NCBI RefSeq assembly: GCF_008831285.2
Contig: NC_045140.1
Location: 5,373,528-5,437,527, forward strand
Source: Nymphaea colorata
Taxonomy: Eukaryota; Streptophyta; Magnoliopsida; Nymphaeales; Nymphaeaceae
Length of the DNA: 64,000 bases
Direction: 5' to 3'
Part shown: positions 11,948 through 25,144 of the stretch, in pieces
How the letters are laid out: each line of letters starts with the position of its first letter
How positions within the stretch are numbered: position 1 is the first letter of the stretch
Position numbers and translations under genes: made by a program
The notes under the pieces: generated by a model
The model's database searches: none
Seen by the model: the letters and a program-made list of their open reading frames with translations, nothing else
Told to the model about the DNA's origin: nothing

Positions 11948-12440
11948 GAGGGAGACATGCGATCCGCTGCACTCGGGTTCCTCCAATTTGAGAGTCCCAA
12001 TTTTTCTTATTTTCTCTCACATTCATCTCCTCGGGACACCAAACCAGTCATCAACACAATAATAGTTCAGCACTAAGGTTTTCAGATTCTCTCTCTCTCC
12101 CTCTCTCTATCTTTCTGCATTGCTGCTGAAAAGTGCGTACCTCGAATTTTGTATACCTACCAACAAGTTTATGCTCACGCTAAAAGTTACTTTCCACCGA
12201 ATAACTCAGCGTACCTGAGTGTGGAGGTTGTTAGGAAGGTTAGATGGTTTTGAACTTTGTTGTTCTGAAATTATCAGCAAGTTGGTCTTCGTTTTCTGAA
12301 GTTTAACAATTGCAACTCAAGTTTTCCTGTGTGTGTTAATGTGTTGCAGAAAAAGAGGAAAGATGGGATCCCTCTCTCTGTAGAAGAGAAGGCCGTCTTC
12401 CTGAACAGCAATCTCTTCTCTTCGGTACTGTGGCAGCACC

Positions 12441-13809
12441 ATGACCGCCTCTTTGAACTCACCCACCGCCATCCAAGGGATGCAGCAAGAGGAACGCGTC
12501 TCGGGCCCGAACCCTGAAAGCAGCAACGGTTTGGGCCATCACCAAGTTCCCCAAGATGATTTCTTGGAGCAGATGATTTCTTCCTTCCCTTCATGGGGAG
12601 AACTCTCTGAGTCTTCTTTCTCACATGCCCTTAACGGCAATGGCGGCGGCACGAATTCTCTGAAGCTTTTCTCCGTGCCTCTGACGAGCGGCAAGCCTGA
12701 CGAGACGTCGCCGGAGGACCTTCAGTATCCCGCTTCGTACTACGACACCGACTCGTCCGTTATGGCCTCTCGACTCCAGCAGCAACAGATCACCGGCGAA
12801 GGAAGTAGCTCTCCTGGTGTTAGGCCACCGCTTGGCGCTCTGCAACTCAACGCGACGGATTTGGGGGTCGACCATTCGCTGCTGTTGAACTCTAGAGCCA
12901 TGCGCAGGTCATCTTCGGCGAGCTGCATCGGCGACGTCGGTGCTGGCAGCGGCAGTTTTCCTCTTCCCTTGAGTCTTGGACAGGATGGCCACCACGCTGA
13001 CTCCTCTTCGGATTCTCACCTTGTTGAGAGATCGAGAGATGATATTGATGGCTCATTCAATTCCGTAAGACCGCCGTTTTGTGTCTTGTTGCTTCAGTTT
13101 TTCTTCTTTTTCTGATTCTTTAACTGGAAGGAAGTTTGAGTGGGTGACTGGTTTGTCTTGCAGAATATGAAAGGTGGTTCTGCTCGCTTCTGCAATTCGT
13201 TTCAGACGGGTGGGATTTCTCCAAATAACCATCTCGAACATTTTCAGGTTCTCTCTCTCCCTTCCTCCCTCCCTCTCTCTTTTCCGCTCCCCCATATTAA
13301 ACTTTGTCTCAATCTTTTTAAATAGAGTTATGGAGGACAGAATCCTGGAATAAATCAAACTCCGGCCTCCACGGCTTCTGCCAGACCAAGAGTGAGAGCA
13401 AGGCGTGGTCAAGCTACCGATCCCCATAGCATTGCTGAAAGAGTAATCTCCTGCCTCAGATCATCCTTTTTTTAATTGGGCATCCATTTTCCAATTGGGT
13501 ATTGGTAGAACAACTTCCCGTTTCTTCATCTCGCACTTGAATCAGTGATGCTTATCCTGGTAGAGAATGGTCTTGTTTCAGTTGCGTAGGGAGAGAATTG
13601 CAGAAAGAATGAAGGCACTGCAGGAATTGGTTCCTAATGCTAATAAGGTAGAGCTTTTTCAATTTATCATGTGTAAATGCAGCTTTGTTTATGCTCTGTT
13701 TCCATTCAGATTGCTGATTATGTGAATGAATGATGTGACGCAGACAGACAAGGCTTCCATGCTAGACGAAATCATTGATTACGTGAAGTTCCTCCAACTC
13801 CAAGTCAAG

Positions 13810-13882
<73 letters not shown>

Positions 13883-15238
13883 CCACGTTAAACAATTGAG
13901 CTTCTATTCCTAATCTCTGTTTTCTCTTTAGGTCCTCAGCGTGAGCAGACTTGGAGGAGCTGCTGCTGTTGCTCCACTGGTTGCTGATGCATCTGCTGAG
14001 GTAAACAATCGATCTGTCTGTTTATTTAGCTAATTTATTAGCTTTGTCTAAATCTCATCCAAGATATTTCTCATCATCAACAAGCGGTAGAGTCATTCAC
14101 TCGTATCATTCCTTCTGCGGCACACAGCAACATTGACCAAAGATCGTTTGTCACCCTTGTCAGTTGTCAATGTATTGATGTCGGTATGCAGACAAACAAA
14201 ATGTTGTCGTCATGGTGTTTCACTTTTTCAAGCGGAATCAAGGAGTAACCTGAGGTTTTCATTGAGTCCTGGTTGGCCTGTCCTGCTGTTAGAACTTCTG
14301 AGGTTAGGGTAGGACGCATCACCGAAGGCTTAATGTAGCTTTGCCCTTGATTTGGGTTTTCTTTCATGGGAATTTTATGAATGTTACCAAGTTGATAAAA
14401 AATCATGATCAAAGTGCTCATATGGGGCATCATGGCCATAAGATCGAAGTTGCATGTAATTTCCAGTAGGTGAGGGAAACTTCGAGGATTTTGCCCACTC
14501 TCTTTGCCTGCCAATCTAGATGCTGGTGTAATACCTTACTGTTTGGTTTGGTTGAAAAAGAAGGCATTAATGTATGGATTCACATGGCCCAAGCTTTATC
14601 TGTTTAAAATAAAAGAAAAAATAGAAATCCTTGAGAGGGGAAAGTGGGGAAGTAAGGAACCTTGGTTGGTGGTTCAGAATAGTTTATATTTTTTCCTTCC
14701 TTTCTTCTACCCCTTCCCTGTCCCCTCTCCATCTCTAGTTTTGACTTTTTGGGTTGGTTGAAGCCAACTTGTTATTCTTAAATGACTAAGACTAATTAAT
14801 GTTCATATGCAATTATTCCAGAAAAATGTTGGAACAGGAAGGAGAAGCAACAGCGGTAGCAGTGAACAGACTACAGTTTTGCCCTCCTCACAGGAAGGGG
14901 TAACCTTAGCAGAGCACCAAGTAGCAAAGCTCATGGAAGAAGACATGGGCTCTGCCATGCAATACCTGCAAGGGAAAGGCCTCTGTCTCATGCCGATTTC
15001 CCTTGCTTCTGCCATCTCCACAGCCACCTGCCACTCTAAGAACCTGCCCAGCAACACCATCAATAATAACAACAACAAGAGTAATAGCAGCAGCAGCAGC
15101 AGCACTGCTGTCTTTGTGTCAAACAGTTCCCCTTCCTTGACTGTGCAGTCTGCTTTAGTTAATAACGGTGGTGATGGTGGTAGCAATGGCGGAGATAATG
15201 TTAAGGAAATCACCTCTGTCCAGTGTGCAAAGCCATGA
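12441..15238 (+). CDS. bHLH transcription factor, LRL (bHLH66/69/82) type
   Basis: DNA-binding regulator of the plant bHLH group that includes LJRHL1-LIKE proteins, which control root-hair growth in Arabidopsis and Lotus. Seven coding exons: 12441-13064, 13164-13247, 13326-13442, 13582-13647, 13744-13809, 13932-14000, 14822-15238; 480 residues, all junctions in phase 0. The bHLH domain spans about residues 258-319 ('[16 protein letters not shown]', '[20 protein letters not shown]', '[15 protein letters not shown]'). H270, E274 and R278 fit the G-box-binding H-E-R pattern. The C-terminal block '[20 protein letters not shown]' and '[18 protein letters not shown]' separates it from UNE12-like relatives. 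An Asn/Ser-rich run follows (about 424-436). The start is the first ATG of the long exon; no upstream in-frame alternative fits the family. The fifth intron is GC-AG (see findings). Which LRL paralogue it matches cannot be decided. Confidence 0.93.
13814..13878. repeat. (CT)n microsatellite in intron 5 of the bHLH gene
   Basis: 65-nt uninterrupted TC run that starts four bases after the GC splice donor of the intron (13810-13931). It fills more than half of the intron and forms an extreme polypyrimidine stretch. Confidence 0.95.
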
Positions 15239-16582
15239 GTGGGTGGGATTCAGATGGTGCAAGCTGTAATTGCTGTTCACTGAGGTTTATAACCTCCCGG
15301 AAGCAAGTCTATGCTCTTAAGGATTCAGTTGGCTGGATGTTGGCTCACTACTTGCATGGATCTGACTAACCTGCTTTTAGCCTTTCCTGTATTTCCAATT
15401 CTTTGAGTTCTGCTACTTTATGTTCAAGCAGTTAGAAATTTTTTCTTCTTTTAGCTTTTTCTAGATTTTTTCCTTTTCCTTGTCCTCCTTGCGGAGAAGT
15501 CAGAAGACCATTAGCTGTCACAAAAGAATGAGAAAATGCAGCTTAGCATGGTCTATGTCCTTGGTTCTCATGTGGAGTTTGGCATATGCTCTTCAGAGTG
15601 GGAAATCAATAAAAGAAAGGAGAGAGAGATGTGCAAAGTTACAACTTCGAATAGAGCTATTGTTTAATACAGAGGTGATATTAATGGAAATAGATAACAG
15701 CTCAATTCCATCTGCTTGGTAGATTGGAAATACCACGCTCAAGGAGGCCAAAAGCCTGGATTGTATTTTTAGGGTGGTATGATATCAATCTTAGTGGTTT
15801 CTTGAACTTTAATTTGCTAACAATGGTAATAATTATAACTGAGATGGATACGGATGCCTTTGCTACTGTCTCAACACAAATTAAGTTGTATTTATTGTAG
15901 CTCTGAGAAAGTGATTTCGACGCTTGATGAATTTACTATTTTCTCTAACACATGAGGAAACCACATTAGACCTCTCCAGTGGCCGCTTGACAACATAAAA
16001 TACCGAAGCTAATACCCTTCGATCCCAGAGCTTAGACCTCTCGTATCTGACGTCGTATGTCTTGAATCTTGTCTTCTGTTTCTTGCAAGATGGGCTTGAC
16101 TATGTTATAATTATACAATTTGTCTTCTATGTCGTTGGGCTTCTGAATTAGTCTTGACATTTTTTAAAACGATTGGAAAGCAGTGTACTAATTAAAAAAT
16201 TTGTGGAAAAGAATAATACTGGTACAATGAAGGTATCTCTAAGAGGTCATAGCTGTTGCCTGTTGAAGAGACTAAAAATACAAAATGTCGTTGTTTATAG
16301 GCTCAGCAAGAGTAGCATTTTGCGAGGCACTTGCCGGAGATTTATTGCTTTTCTAGTATGTAAATCAGATCTAGTCTCAAATTTTCTGTTCAACTAAGCA
16401 AATTCTCCAAATTTACGACCAAACTTTCTTTGAGTGATCTTACAACGAATGACAAGCCGCCATTTGAATTCAGTTAATGAATTGTTAAATACCTGTTTAT
16501 TGTCATAGTAGCATTGCTCAGACCTCAAGCTAAACTCTTAATTCATGAACTTTTGAGCAAACTCTGGGGATGTATTATAGTT
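15239..16582. other. 3' UTR of the bHLH gene and intergenic DNA
   Basis: The first few hundred bases are probably 3' UTR; AATAAA-type signals occur near 15608. No other gene is recognised up to the plastid insert. Open frames at 15480-15722 and 16173-16397 have no protein-like features. Confidence 0.5.
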
Positions 16583-17240
<658 letters not shown>

Positions 17241-17591
17241 ATCTAACCTCAGAATGTTGCCTTGACAAATCTACTGCAGCAATTATCTACATTGCATTAT
17301 GAATTTTGCCACCTACTAAACCCATACAGACACCTACTTTCTATCCATATATTAAGTACATATATAGATATACATGTGCACATACACAATTAGATATGTG
17401 TGCTCATACATTTCCTGAAAAAAAGCTTTAGCAAATGAAGAACTTGGGATCAGAGCTAAACATCTGTATTGGTTGCCAAACCATAAAACTCCAAACCGTT
17501 TGCCTAAAGCTGGGGGCTCCTGCAGCTAGAACAGAGGAATAACAACATAGAAAATAACACTGGAATGCCACATAGAAATGACAAAGCTTAA

Positions 17592-19152
17592 CCTAGGGGG
17601 CGTTTGATTTTCAAGAATTGCTGAAATTTTGGAATCAAAATCCTTATTTTTTGAAAAAATTAAAATCCCCTGTTAAACACAACATTTTGGTTTCAGGATT
17701 ATAAATCAATTCTAGAATCAAAATTCACTCGCAATGCCCTGACACGATAGCCCCTTTCTCTGCTCTTTCTCCTTCATCCGCGCCAGTCAGCAGTGAAGTG
17801 CAGCGAGTCTTCAACACTTCTTCCCCGCCCTGGTGGTATCTTGTCAGCGATGGCCGACGCACAGAAGAGCAGCTCCTTTGTTCTTCCGATGGGAGGCCAA
17901 AAGGAACTGGTGCATGTTGTTTCTGCATAGCCGGGAATCAGTGCCGAAGATGGTAAATGTGAATGGGAAGGGAGTAAGAAATGCTGCAGCGGTGAAGACC
18001 TGCTAGGTGGGTTGTACTCGGATTTGTTTGAACATGGTGATGATCGGTCCACGATTGCAGATTTCCCTTTTGGTCTTCCACATTAATCTTGATATTTTTG
18101 TTTTTGCTGGTTTTTTTTTTCTTGGATGATTCTATTTGGTCAAAGATTGATATGGCGGCGAGAGTTCTGTCATGCATTTCGATGTCTCCAGGATTGCTGG
18201 TCTCCTTCTTGTGGTGGTTTAAAGTGTATTATGCCAAGCAAGCTACATAAGTCAGGACGGATCATAGATTTTTTTCCTTCGTATATGTAGTCGACAGGAG
18301 AAATAATCAGCAGTGAATATACATTCAAAGGATTTCCAAGATGGGATGCTGTGAGGAGACTGCCTCAGTGCCAGCATATATTCCTCAGTTTGCATTAATA
18401 GATGGTCATCAAGGCGGGGTTCTTGCCCAATGTGCACAAAGGAATTTGTGATATAACTATTCATTCTTATGTAATAAGGTGAATTGTGTCTTCTACATAA
18501 TTGCATAATCTGATGCTGGTTAATGTTTTTTCTTTTTTCTTTTTGGCAAATGGTTGACGGATACCACACTGGCTTTAGGCCAAAAAACAAAGCTTTCAGA
18601 GTGATATGAGCCATGAAGCGAAAGTGGGCAGCAGGGTTCATTCTTCTGTGCATCATCGCTTTTATCATCTCTATGAAGTGATCAAGACCTTCTTCATGCT
18701 ACAGCATAGACACATGATCTGCCTTCTACCTGGTCCATCGTCTCTGGTTTGATGTTTTTGGGTGTCTTCCTTCTCGTGTAATGTTTTTTATGTTCTTAAG
18801 GTGTCGCGGTTTTGGTTTCATTTTGTTGTTGAGTATTTGACTGTAACTCAAATAAAGAACAGCTAATTGAGTTTGTAATATTATTTTTATCACAGATGCT
18901 TTTTGTTGCATATTTGAACTGCTAGTGGAGTTGTGAAGGCTGCAGCAGTTAATATAAATCAACAGTCTCCCAATTCCTAAATTTTAATTCCATTTCAATC
19001 AAACAAGGAGTTTTCAATTCTAGAATGAAGATTCCAAGTTATCAAACGCAGGTGGAAACTAGAATTGGATGGCATTGGAATGAGAATTCCAATTCCATTT
19101 TCAGTTGAAATTTTGATTCTGAAATTTTTTTAAAACCAATCAAATGCCCCCT
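17592..19152. mobile_element. 1.56 kb terminal-inverted-repeat element
   Basis: The left end GGGGGCGTTTGATTTTCAAG and the right end, read in reverse (GGGGGCATTTGATTGG), are inverted repeats with one mismatch in the first 14 bases. Similarity continues loosely for about 120 bp ('CAGAATCAAAATTT', 'TTCTAGAATT'). Both ends sit in a CTAG context, so the target duplication may be TA or CTA and cannot be fixed. The interior holds no transposase I recognise, but has a coding-like relic (17850-18086). The ends resemble PIF/Harbinger/Tourist termini (GGG..TTTG.TT), which is only a suggestion. Confidence 0.55.
17850..18086 (+). pseudogene. Unrecognised coding-like frame with one internal stop
   Basis: A plus-strand frame of 78 residues plus stop reads 'MADAQKSSSFVLPMGGQKEL', a TAG at codon 27, then runs on through 'CEWEGSKKCCSGEDLLGG' and 'LYSDLFEHGDD' to TAA at 18086. 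Its composition is protein-like (mixed charges, no low complexity) and better than the surrounding AT-rich DNA. I do not recognise the family. It lies inside the 17592-19152 element, so it may be a host fragment carried by a transposon. A second short frame follows at 18152-18250. Confidence 0.3.
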
Positions 19153-22100
19153 AGAGTCTTATCTTTTTTGTTTTGTAATCTTCGATTTATATATTAGCAG
19201 AAAGCAACGACAGAAGTTAATTTAGAGTCCATGTGTATTCTATTCTATATATTTGCAGCGAAAAAGGTCGGTTTTACTTTATCTTAGTATACCTTGAAAC
19301 AAAACTTATAAATACATGAAACCAACTAAGATGCCCAATCGAACCAGGGCTAAATGCAACAACTAACTGAATTTGTCTTATACAAGTAAGCATGATATTC
19401 ATGTAAACCTGACCTTATTTGAGCACAGCCGACGTTGAACTTCAATCACAACTGCCTACCTTTATGGCTGGATGGTTTTTTTTATTTTGTGTTTTTCAAA
19501 AACCATCATAAAAATGTTCATTAAACAAGTGGCATACGCCTTTTGTGACGGTTTTCAGCGAAAAAAAATTTAAAAAAAAAAATCCAACAACAGAAGTAGG
19601 CAGTTGTTTTCAATTCTTTATATATATAATTAATGGTGACTCTAGCTATTCCATGTCATTCAAGAGGGTCATTTGATCCATTGTAATAGACAGTTGAAAG
19701 CATAAAAAGAAAAAAGTGACAGACATTTTTATTATTTAGTATTAATTTACACTTTTTTTGTCTTTACTTTTTTTCTCAACCGTTCATCGTGATACAACGA
19801 ACAGCTTTAGTAAAACCTTTAAATTTTTGCTAAAAAAATAATTAAAACAAAATATAAATATCCTAATATATTTGTAGAAACTAATTTGATATTACACATG
19901 CTCTAGTTTAAGCTGTTTTTATTGAAAATCGGGATTTTTTGATAATCAAAATTTTGATGTTATATGAGCTATTCAGTTTTACTAATTAAAAAAATATAAT
20001 TAAATTTAAAAATATTAACTTAATATATGTTTTCCATCACATATCTATAATATCTATAAAGTTCGATTGCAAAAAAAAAAAAACATCTTAATTGTTGCTT
20101 TTACGCAATCTTGTTTGTCTGAGATTTACTACTTGACCGGCCGGCCACCGCAAGACCGGCTGGCCGCCACCAGCTAGTGGGAGGGGCTCCCCTACTCTAG
20201 CCGATAAATGACAGGTCGTGAGTTCCAATCCCACTGTAGCCCGTTAGGAGTAAAGTAGCTCATGTGATGGAAGAGCTTTTCATCCCGAACATTTTAGTTT
20301 CATGTTTGTTTCTGCATGAAAATTTTTTTAGTGCACATCTTGATGTCCTACAAATAGGTCAAAAAAAAAATTACCAGGGCTTAAACTTTCACCTATTTAA
20401 TAGAACTTTATTCTCAGGGACTAAAGTTTCAGAGCCTGTTAAAAAGTCTCGGGACATTTGTTCCACGTTTGTCTCTTGAAGTGTACTATGCCATGCATTC
20501 AAACGCGGTGGAGATGAGTTAAGTGTATTTGAGCCATGTTTAAAGTTTTTCAGTGGCACAGATTCTCAACTCTGACTTCATATTGATGCTGCAGTTCAAA
20601 GAGATCCTAAGAAAGTGGTGGGTGGAAAGGCCTTGTTCAAGTTGCAAGGCTGACTGCCTGTTGTGTTTGAGTTTGCAGACCTGTGGTAGAAAGGGAGAAA
20701 TCGGACTGCCATTGAAGAATGGAGATGCTGGTTGCGGCAGTCTTCTTGTATATACATTGCCTCTCATGTGGCAGGCTGCCGACAACAGACAGACAGACCT
20801 CAAAAGAAGGGGAATAGCCTGTGTGGGTAGGTGTTACATCAGCAAAAGAAGTGAAGAGGACGCTGACCTTCTATTGTTTAGGAGTGAGTTAACTGTAAAG
20901 CTATGGGGTCTTAGCAGTCCAGAGCCACCGCAGCCCTCATTTGAGCTTCGTTGAATAATTGAATGCATGGTTTCAATGCAGGTTTAACAACGCCTGGCTC
21001 AGTAAATGTTGGAGAATTTCGCTTCATTTGGTGATTTGGAACATGTGGTCATGTCCGGAATAGGCGTATGCATAGAGATTTGGGTAACCTTGAGTCTGTT
21101 TTGGAGCGGGTGCACTGAATGTTTCCTGTCTCTGTTCAAGGACAAGGATGATGACCTCATTCACTGTAACAAGTTGGGATTGAAGTTGGGAGAATCATTC
21201 AGAAGGTGGACCAGCAATGGAAGCAAAGGAAGCCTATATTCAAATGGCGTCGATGAGGAAAGATGATTGTTGGCTGGGACTGGGAGCCTAAGGAATTCAG
21301 CAGGGGAGAGGAGATTAAGTTATCTCTAACCCGCAGGAGGTGCAAAATGCTGCGAGTTTGCCTGAGAGTGGGCCATTTTTAGTTGACTCAGCAGATTTAG
21401 GCCACTTTTACAACATTGCAAATTTCCATACAGGAGCACTGTGCACAAACTAGATCTCAATAGTTCAAAGGGTTGCCTAATGTTTAATGAACAACAAAAG
21501 ATTGAAAGAGGCAGAAGTCAAAATTCAGAACAATACTAAAAGCCAAATATGGCCAAGATTACATAAAAGCAATAGGCCAAGAATGAAAATCTTAACTTCG
21601 AATCTTCATGTCGATGCAACCTGCCAATCGACATTCTGCAATTCGGGCAATAAATAATTGAGCAGGGCGACAAAAGATTTTGAAGCTTTTTTCTTCTCAT
21701 GCCTGACAGCTAGCTAAATCTAGGAATCATTCATTATTCACAACGTCAATCAGCACTAATATGCAGAGGAACTAGGGGGACCAATATTCTTTTCATTGTA
21801 GTCACCAGAGTACCTAAACTAATACAACTGAGAAATAGTAAAGTATCTAACGTTAAGAGAAAAACCGCATTCAACCCTAATTAAAATGCTCTCTTACATT
21901 AATAACTAGAAGCAGCTATTAGTTAGCAAATCAAATGAGAAACCAATCAAAAGCTCCGAGCCTCCTAGAAACCATCTTTCGCAGATGACACCAAGAAAAT
22001 CACGACAGTGTTTTTTTCTTTCAATTGGAAGGCTTGGAACAATCCTGAAAGGAAGTCCTGCAACCCAATCATTGATTGGTCTCCCTCAACCCAGTTATGG

Positions 22101-22533
22101 CAGCTAAACATGAGTCCAATACTGGGAGAGAAACACCACAGTGAAATGTTGATCCGTCATCTTTTGGACAGAGTATGACAACAAAAATCGGAGGAAAATG
22201 GGTGCACGCGAGAGAGAGAGAGAGAGAAATGGCATTCAAGAATGTACCATGTTATTCTAATAGTTACAAACCTAAAAAAGATGTGTACAAGAGACTAAAA
22301 CTTCAGGATTGTACACAGAACTTGATTCTGCCAAAATTGCAGAAACTAAATGATAAATCTACAGTCAGATTCAATAATAACAAGCAATCCGTGATGAATA
22401 GAGCCCTTTCAAGCAAGGCCTGACATATATCTTGCCAATTGCCACTATTTATATTCTATACCATGTCATGTGAAGAAGCGCAAGAGGATAAGGGATGTCT
22501 TTTTGTGCATTCCATTATTAAAGTTTATGGAAA
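19153..22533. other. Intergenic, no gene recognised
   Basis: AT-rich up to about 20100. Then comes a short GC-rich stretch with GGCCGGCC and GACCGGC repeats (20136-20180) and a weak B-box-like GAGTTCCAATCCC (about 20220). From 20540 to 21270 the base composition is higher in GC and two open frames occur on the plus strand, but their translations match nothing I know and have no domain features. A short GA run lies at 22209-22228. Confidence 0.5.
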
Positions 22534-23959
22534 CAGCGAAGCCGGAAATTTAAGCTAGAGGGTGCCGAGTATACTATGTAGTAAAATGAAATTAAATGAA
22601 ATCTTATTAATTACACTAACCATTAAAACAATCCATTAAAAAGCTAAAGAATCACAAGTATATATTCACTAATAATCTATACTTGCCTAATGTTTTTTAC
22701 GAGTGACAACATAATCAGAAATATTATTTTCTTAACAGTCTATAATCACGAAAATATCTCATCGAACAATAAATAATCAATAATCATAATCATGGAGAAC
22801 AATATTATCCGGCAGTATATTTTCACAGTATAATCAACACTATGTGCGGTACAACCAACATTATTTTTCCAGTATCGATATCGAATCGCCAATATATTTT
22901 CTGCGAAAGTATACCATTAATCAAATATTTTTTATAGCAGTTTATTTCTTGTTGCAGCATATAATCAACAAAATACTTTTATGACAATATGTATTTGTTA
23001 ATGCTTGCCAAACATTAAAGTTAACTTAAGCTCAATGTTTCCCAAGATTCAAGATTTTAATGAGAACGACCAAATGAACTAAATTTCCTTAATCGCACAT
23101 AATTGACATTAATCACTATTAAACATTAGTTCGAACATAAGCATTTTTAGAAACATGAAAAATACCACATTGACATAAATATCACAGAACTATGAAGAAA
23201 TCAAATGAACATAAGCACTATTAAACATGACAAATAGAAATAAATTAAAAGTTATAAATGAGACCAGAGAACACTACCAATTGTCAAAAATAAGTGCAAA
23301 GAAAGTTCAAAGTAAATACCGATCATTTATCATTCATGAAGTGAAGCCCTTCAGCACAGTCATTGCAAAGTTGTCAACCTAAGGGTTACTTTTTGGTCGT
23401 TAGAAGCCTTACAAAAAGCAAAAAATCCCCAAACTGCATCAAATTCAATTTGCAGTCCCTGAAAACTGTCAAAAGATTTAAGGAGATGAAGCAATACAAG
23501 CATGACATTTTGTTGAAAAAAAAACAGATTAAAAAACCTAAAAACAGCAACCAATTATGATGATTCTAGAAAAATATAGGATCCTTGAAAAACAAAACGC
23601 TGACATTGAAAGAATATGGATCAGATTATCCCTTTATTCAAACACAAATAAAAATCCTTAGAAAAATGAATCCTAGATTATCGATGCAAACTCAGGGCTA
23701 GTTATTCAATAGAGTTTTCATTTGAAGGAGGGAAGAAACAAAAAAAAAAATGAAAGGGTGAGAGTTTTTCGGCAGCTCTCTCTAAATTTCAAGCTGTCCC
23801 TCAAAATTTTGTGGCACAAACAAGTTTTCGGTGGGAGAGTTGGGCACAATTTTATTGGATGGGCTAGGTCCCATAGGGCACTAATCCAGGTCTAGGGGCG
23901 CATAGCATGTCCCAAACCCCGCAGATGAAGATTGGGACCCATACTTGGATCCACCACTG
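22534..23959. mobile_element. Possible degenerate hAT-like non-autonomous element
   Basis: The left end CAGCGAAGCCGGAAATTTAA and the right end ..TGGATCCACCACTG resemble the CAGTGGCGGAGCCA-type termini of plant hAT-like elements. An 8-bp target duplication is not seen and the inverted ends match poorly, so the boundaries are tentative. The interior is AT-rich and non-coding. Confidence 0.3.
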
Positions 23960-25144
23960 CACGGAGGTGAATTGAAGTACCCGATCACATGGGATTCTTT
24001 TAAAATATAACCACCCTCAACGTGTCAACATGTTAGAGTGATCTTGAGAAAGATCATTTGGATGTGTCCTACAATCTGTTCTGTTCACAAGAAAAGCACA
24101 CCATTCAGCTTCTGACATCCTTCATGTTGCAAATACTACTGATGATAAGGAGGAAGGAAGGGAAGCCCTATGGCCCCTTGTTTCAGGTCCTCATTTAACT
24201 GCTCTCCTAAGATTCCCAACTTTGACTGCCAGATGCGAAAGCAGCCGAGTTAATCCTTAAATGGAAAATGCACATCAATATGGTTGAACAATACAGCCGA
24301 TCGAGTATCATAAGAGACAATGGAAAACAACATTCAAAGCTATTTAATCATTCCAAAGTTAAAAGTCATTCGGAAAAGCAAAGGGCAGTCTAACTCTCCA
24401 TTCATGACAATCTTTTGAACACATTCTATCATAGTTATATATTATCATTTCCAGGATGAACCATCACTCCCATGTCTCAAGATGTCTTGAATGCAAATGC
24501 AGTTTATGTAGATAATAACCAGATAAATGCCCTGACCTACTACTGCAGTTTTTTCAGAGAGCCAAATGATTAAACAAGAGTGAATCATTGAGTAACTAGA
24601 ACGTAAAGCATTTGTGTAGGAAAATGAACTCAATCATTCTAAAACTATTGAAGCTAAAACTTAGTTGTCTATTAACCTGCTAAAGATGACGCATATTGAG
24701 CCATGACCATGTGCAAGTTAGAGTCATCAGAGAAAACCAGATCATTCACAAGAAGGAATACAGTAAAATACAAGCCTTGATGCTACAACACCCACTCTGT
24801 TCACCTTTAAGATATATGGGTTCTTAGAAGTTAGAACCACACATTTATAGTTCTTATAACGTTCAGAACAAGAATAACAGTTAAATGATATAGCCTTTCT
24901 GTACTGCAAATCATCCTTACTATGGCATAAGAGAGACAATCAGAAGAAAAATCATTACCTCTCTATGCTCATAGAAACAAATGCACTCAAGACTCCTTAA
25001 CATACATATGATGACAAATAAACATAACGTTTGTTACACAGACAAACAAAGTAACCACCATCCAACAATAACTACTCCTAAATTGGATGCATTATTCAAG
25101 CCTTAGATCTCACAACCAGGTTTTAGCCCATATAACAGGAGGCC
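23960..25144. other. Intergenic and 3' flank of the GDP-fucose synthase gene
   Basis: The part next to 25144 should be the 3' UTR of the minus-strand gene. No other gene, repeat or RNA was recognised. Confidence 0.5.

Noticed and set aside
20136-20260. tRNA gene or SINE suggested by GAGTTCCAATCCC
   Set aside because: The B box has a mismatch, no A box is seen at the right distance, and no cloverleaf can be drawn by eye.
20553-21266. Two plus-strand open frames of 133 and 86 codons as genes
   Set aside because: Their translations show no domain, no family likeness and an odd mixture of Cys-rich and low-information segments; no convincing splice sites join them.
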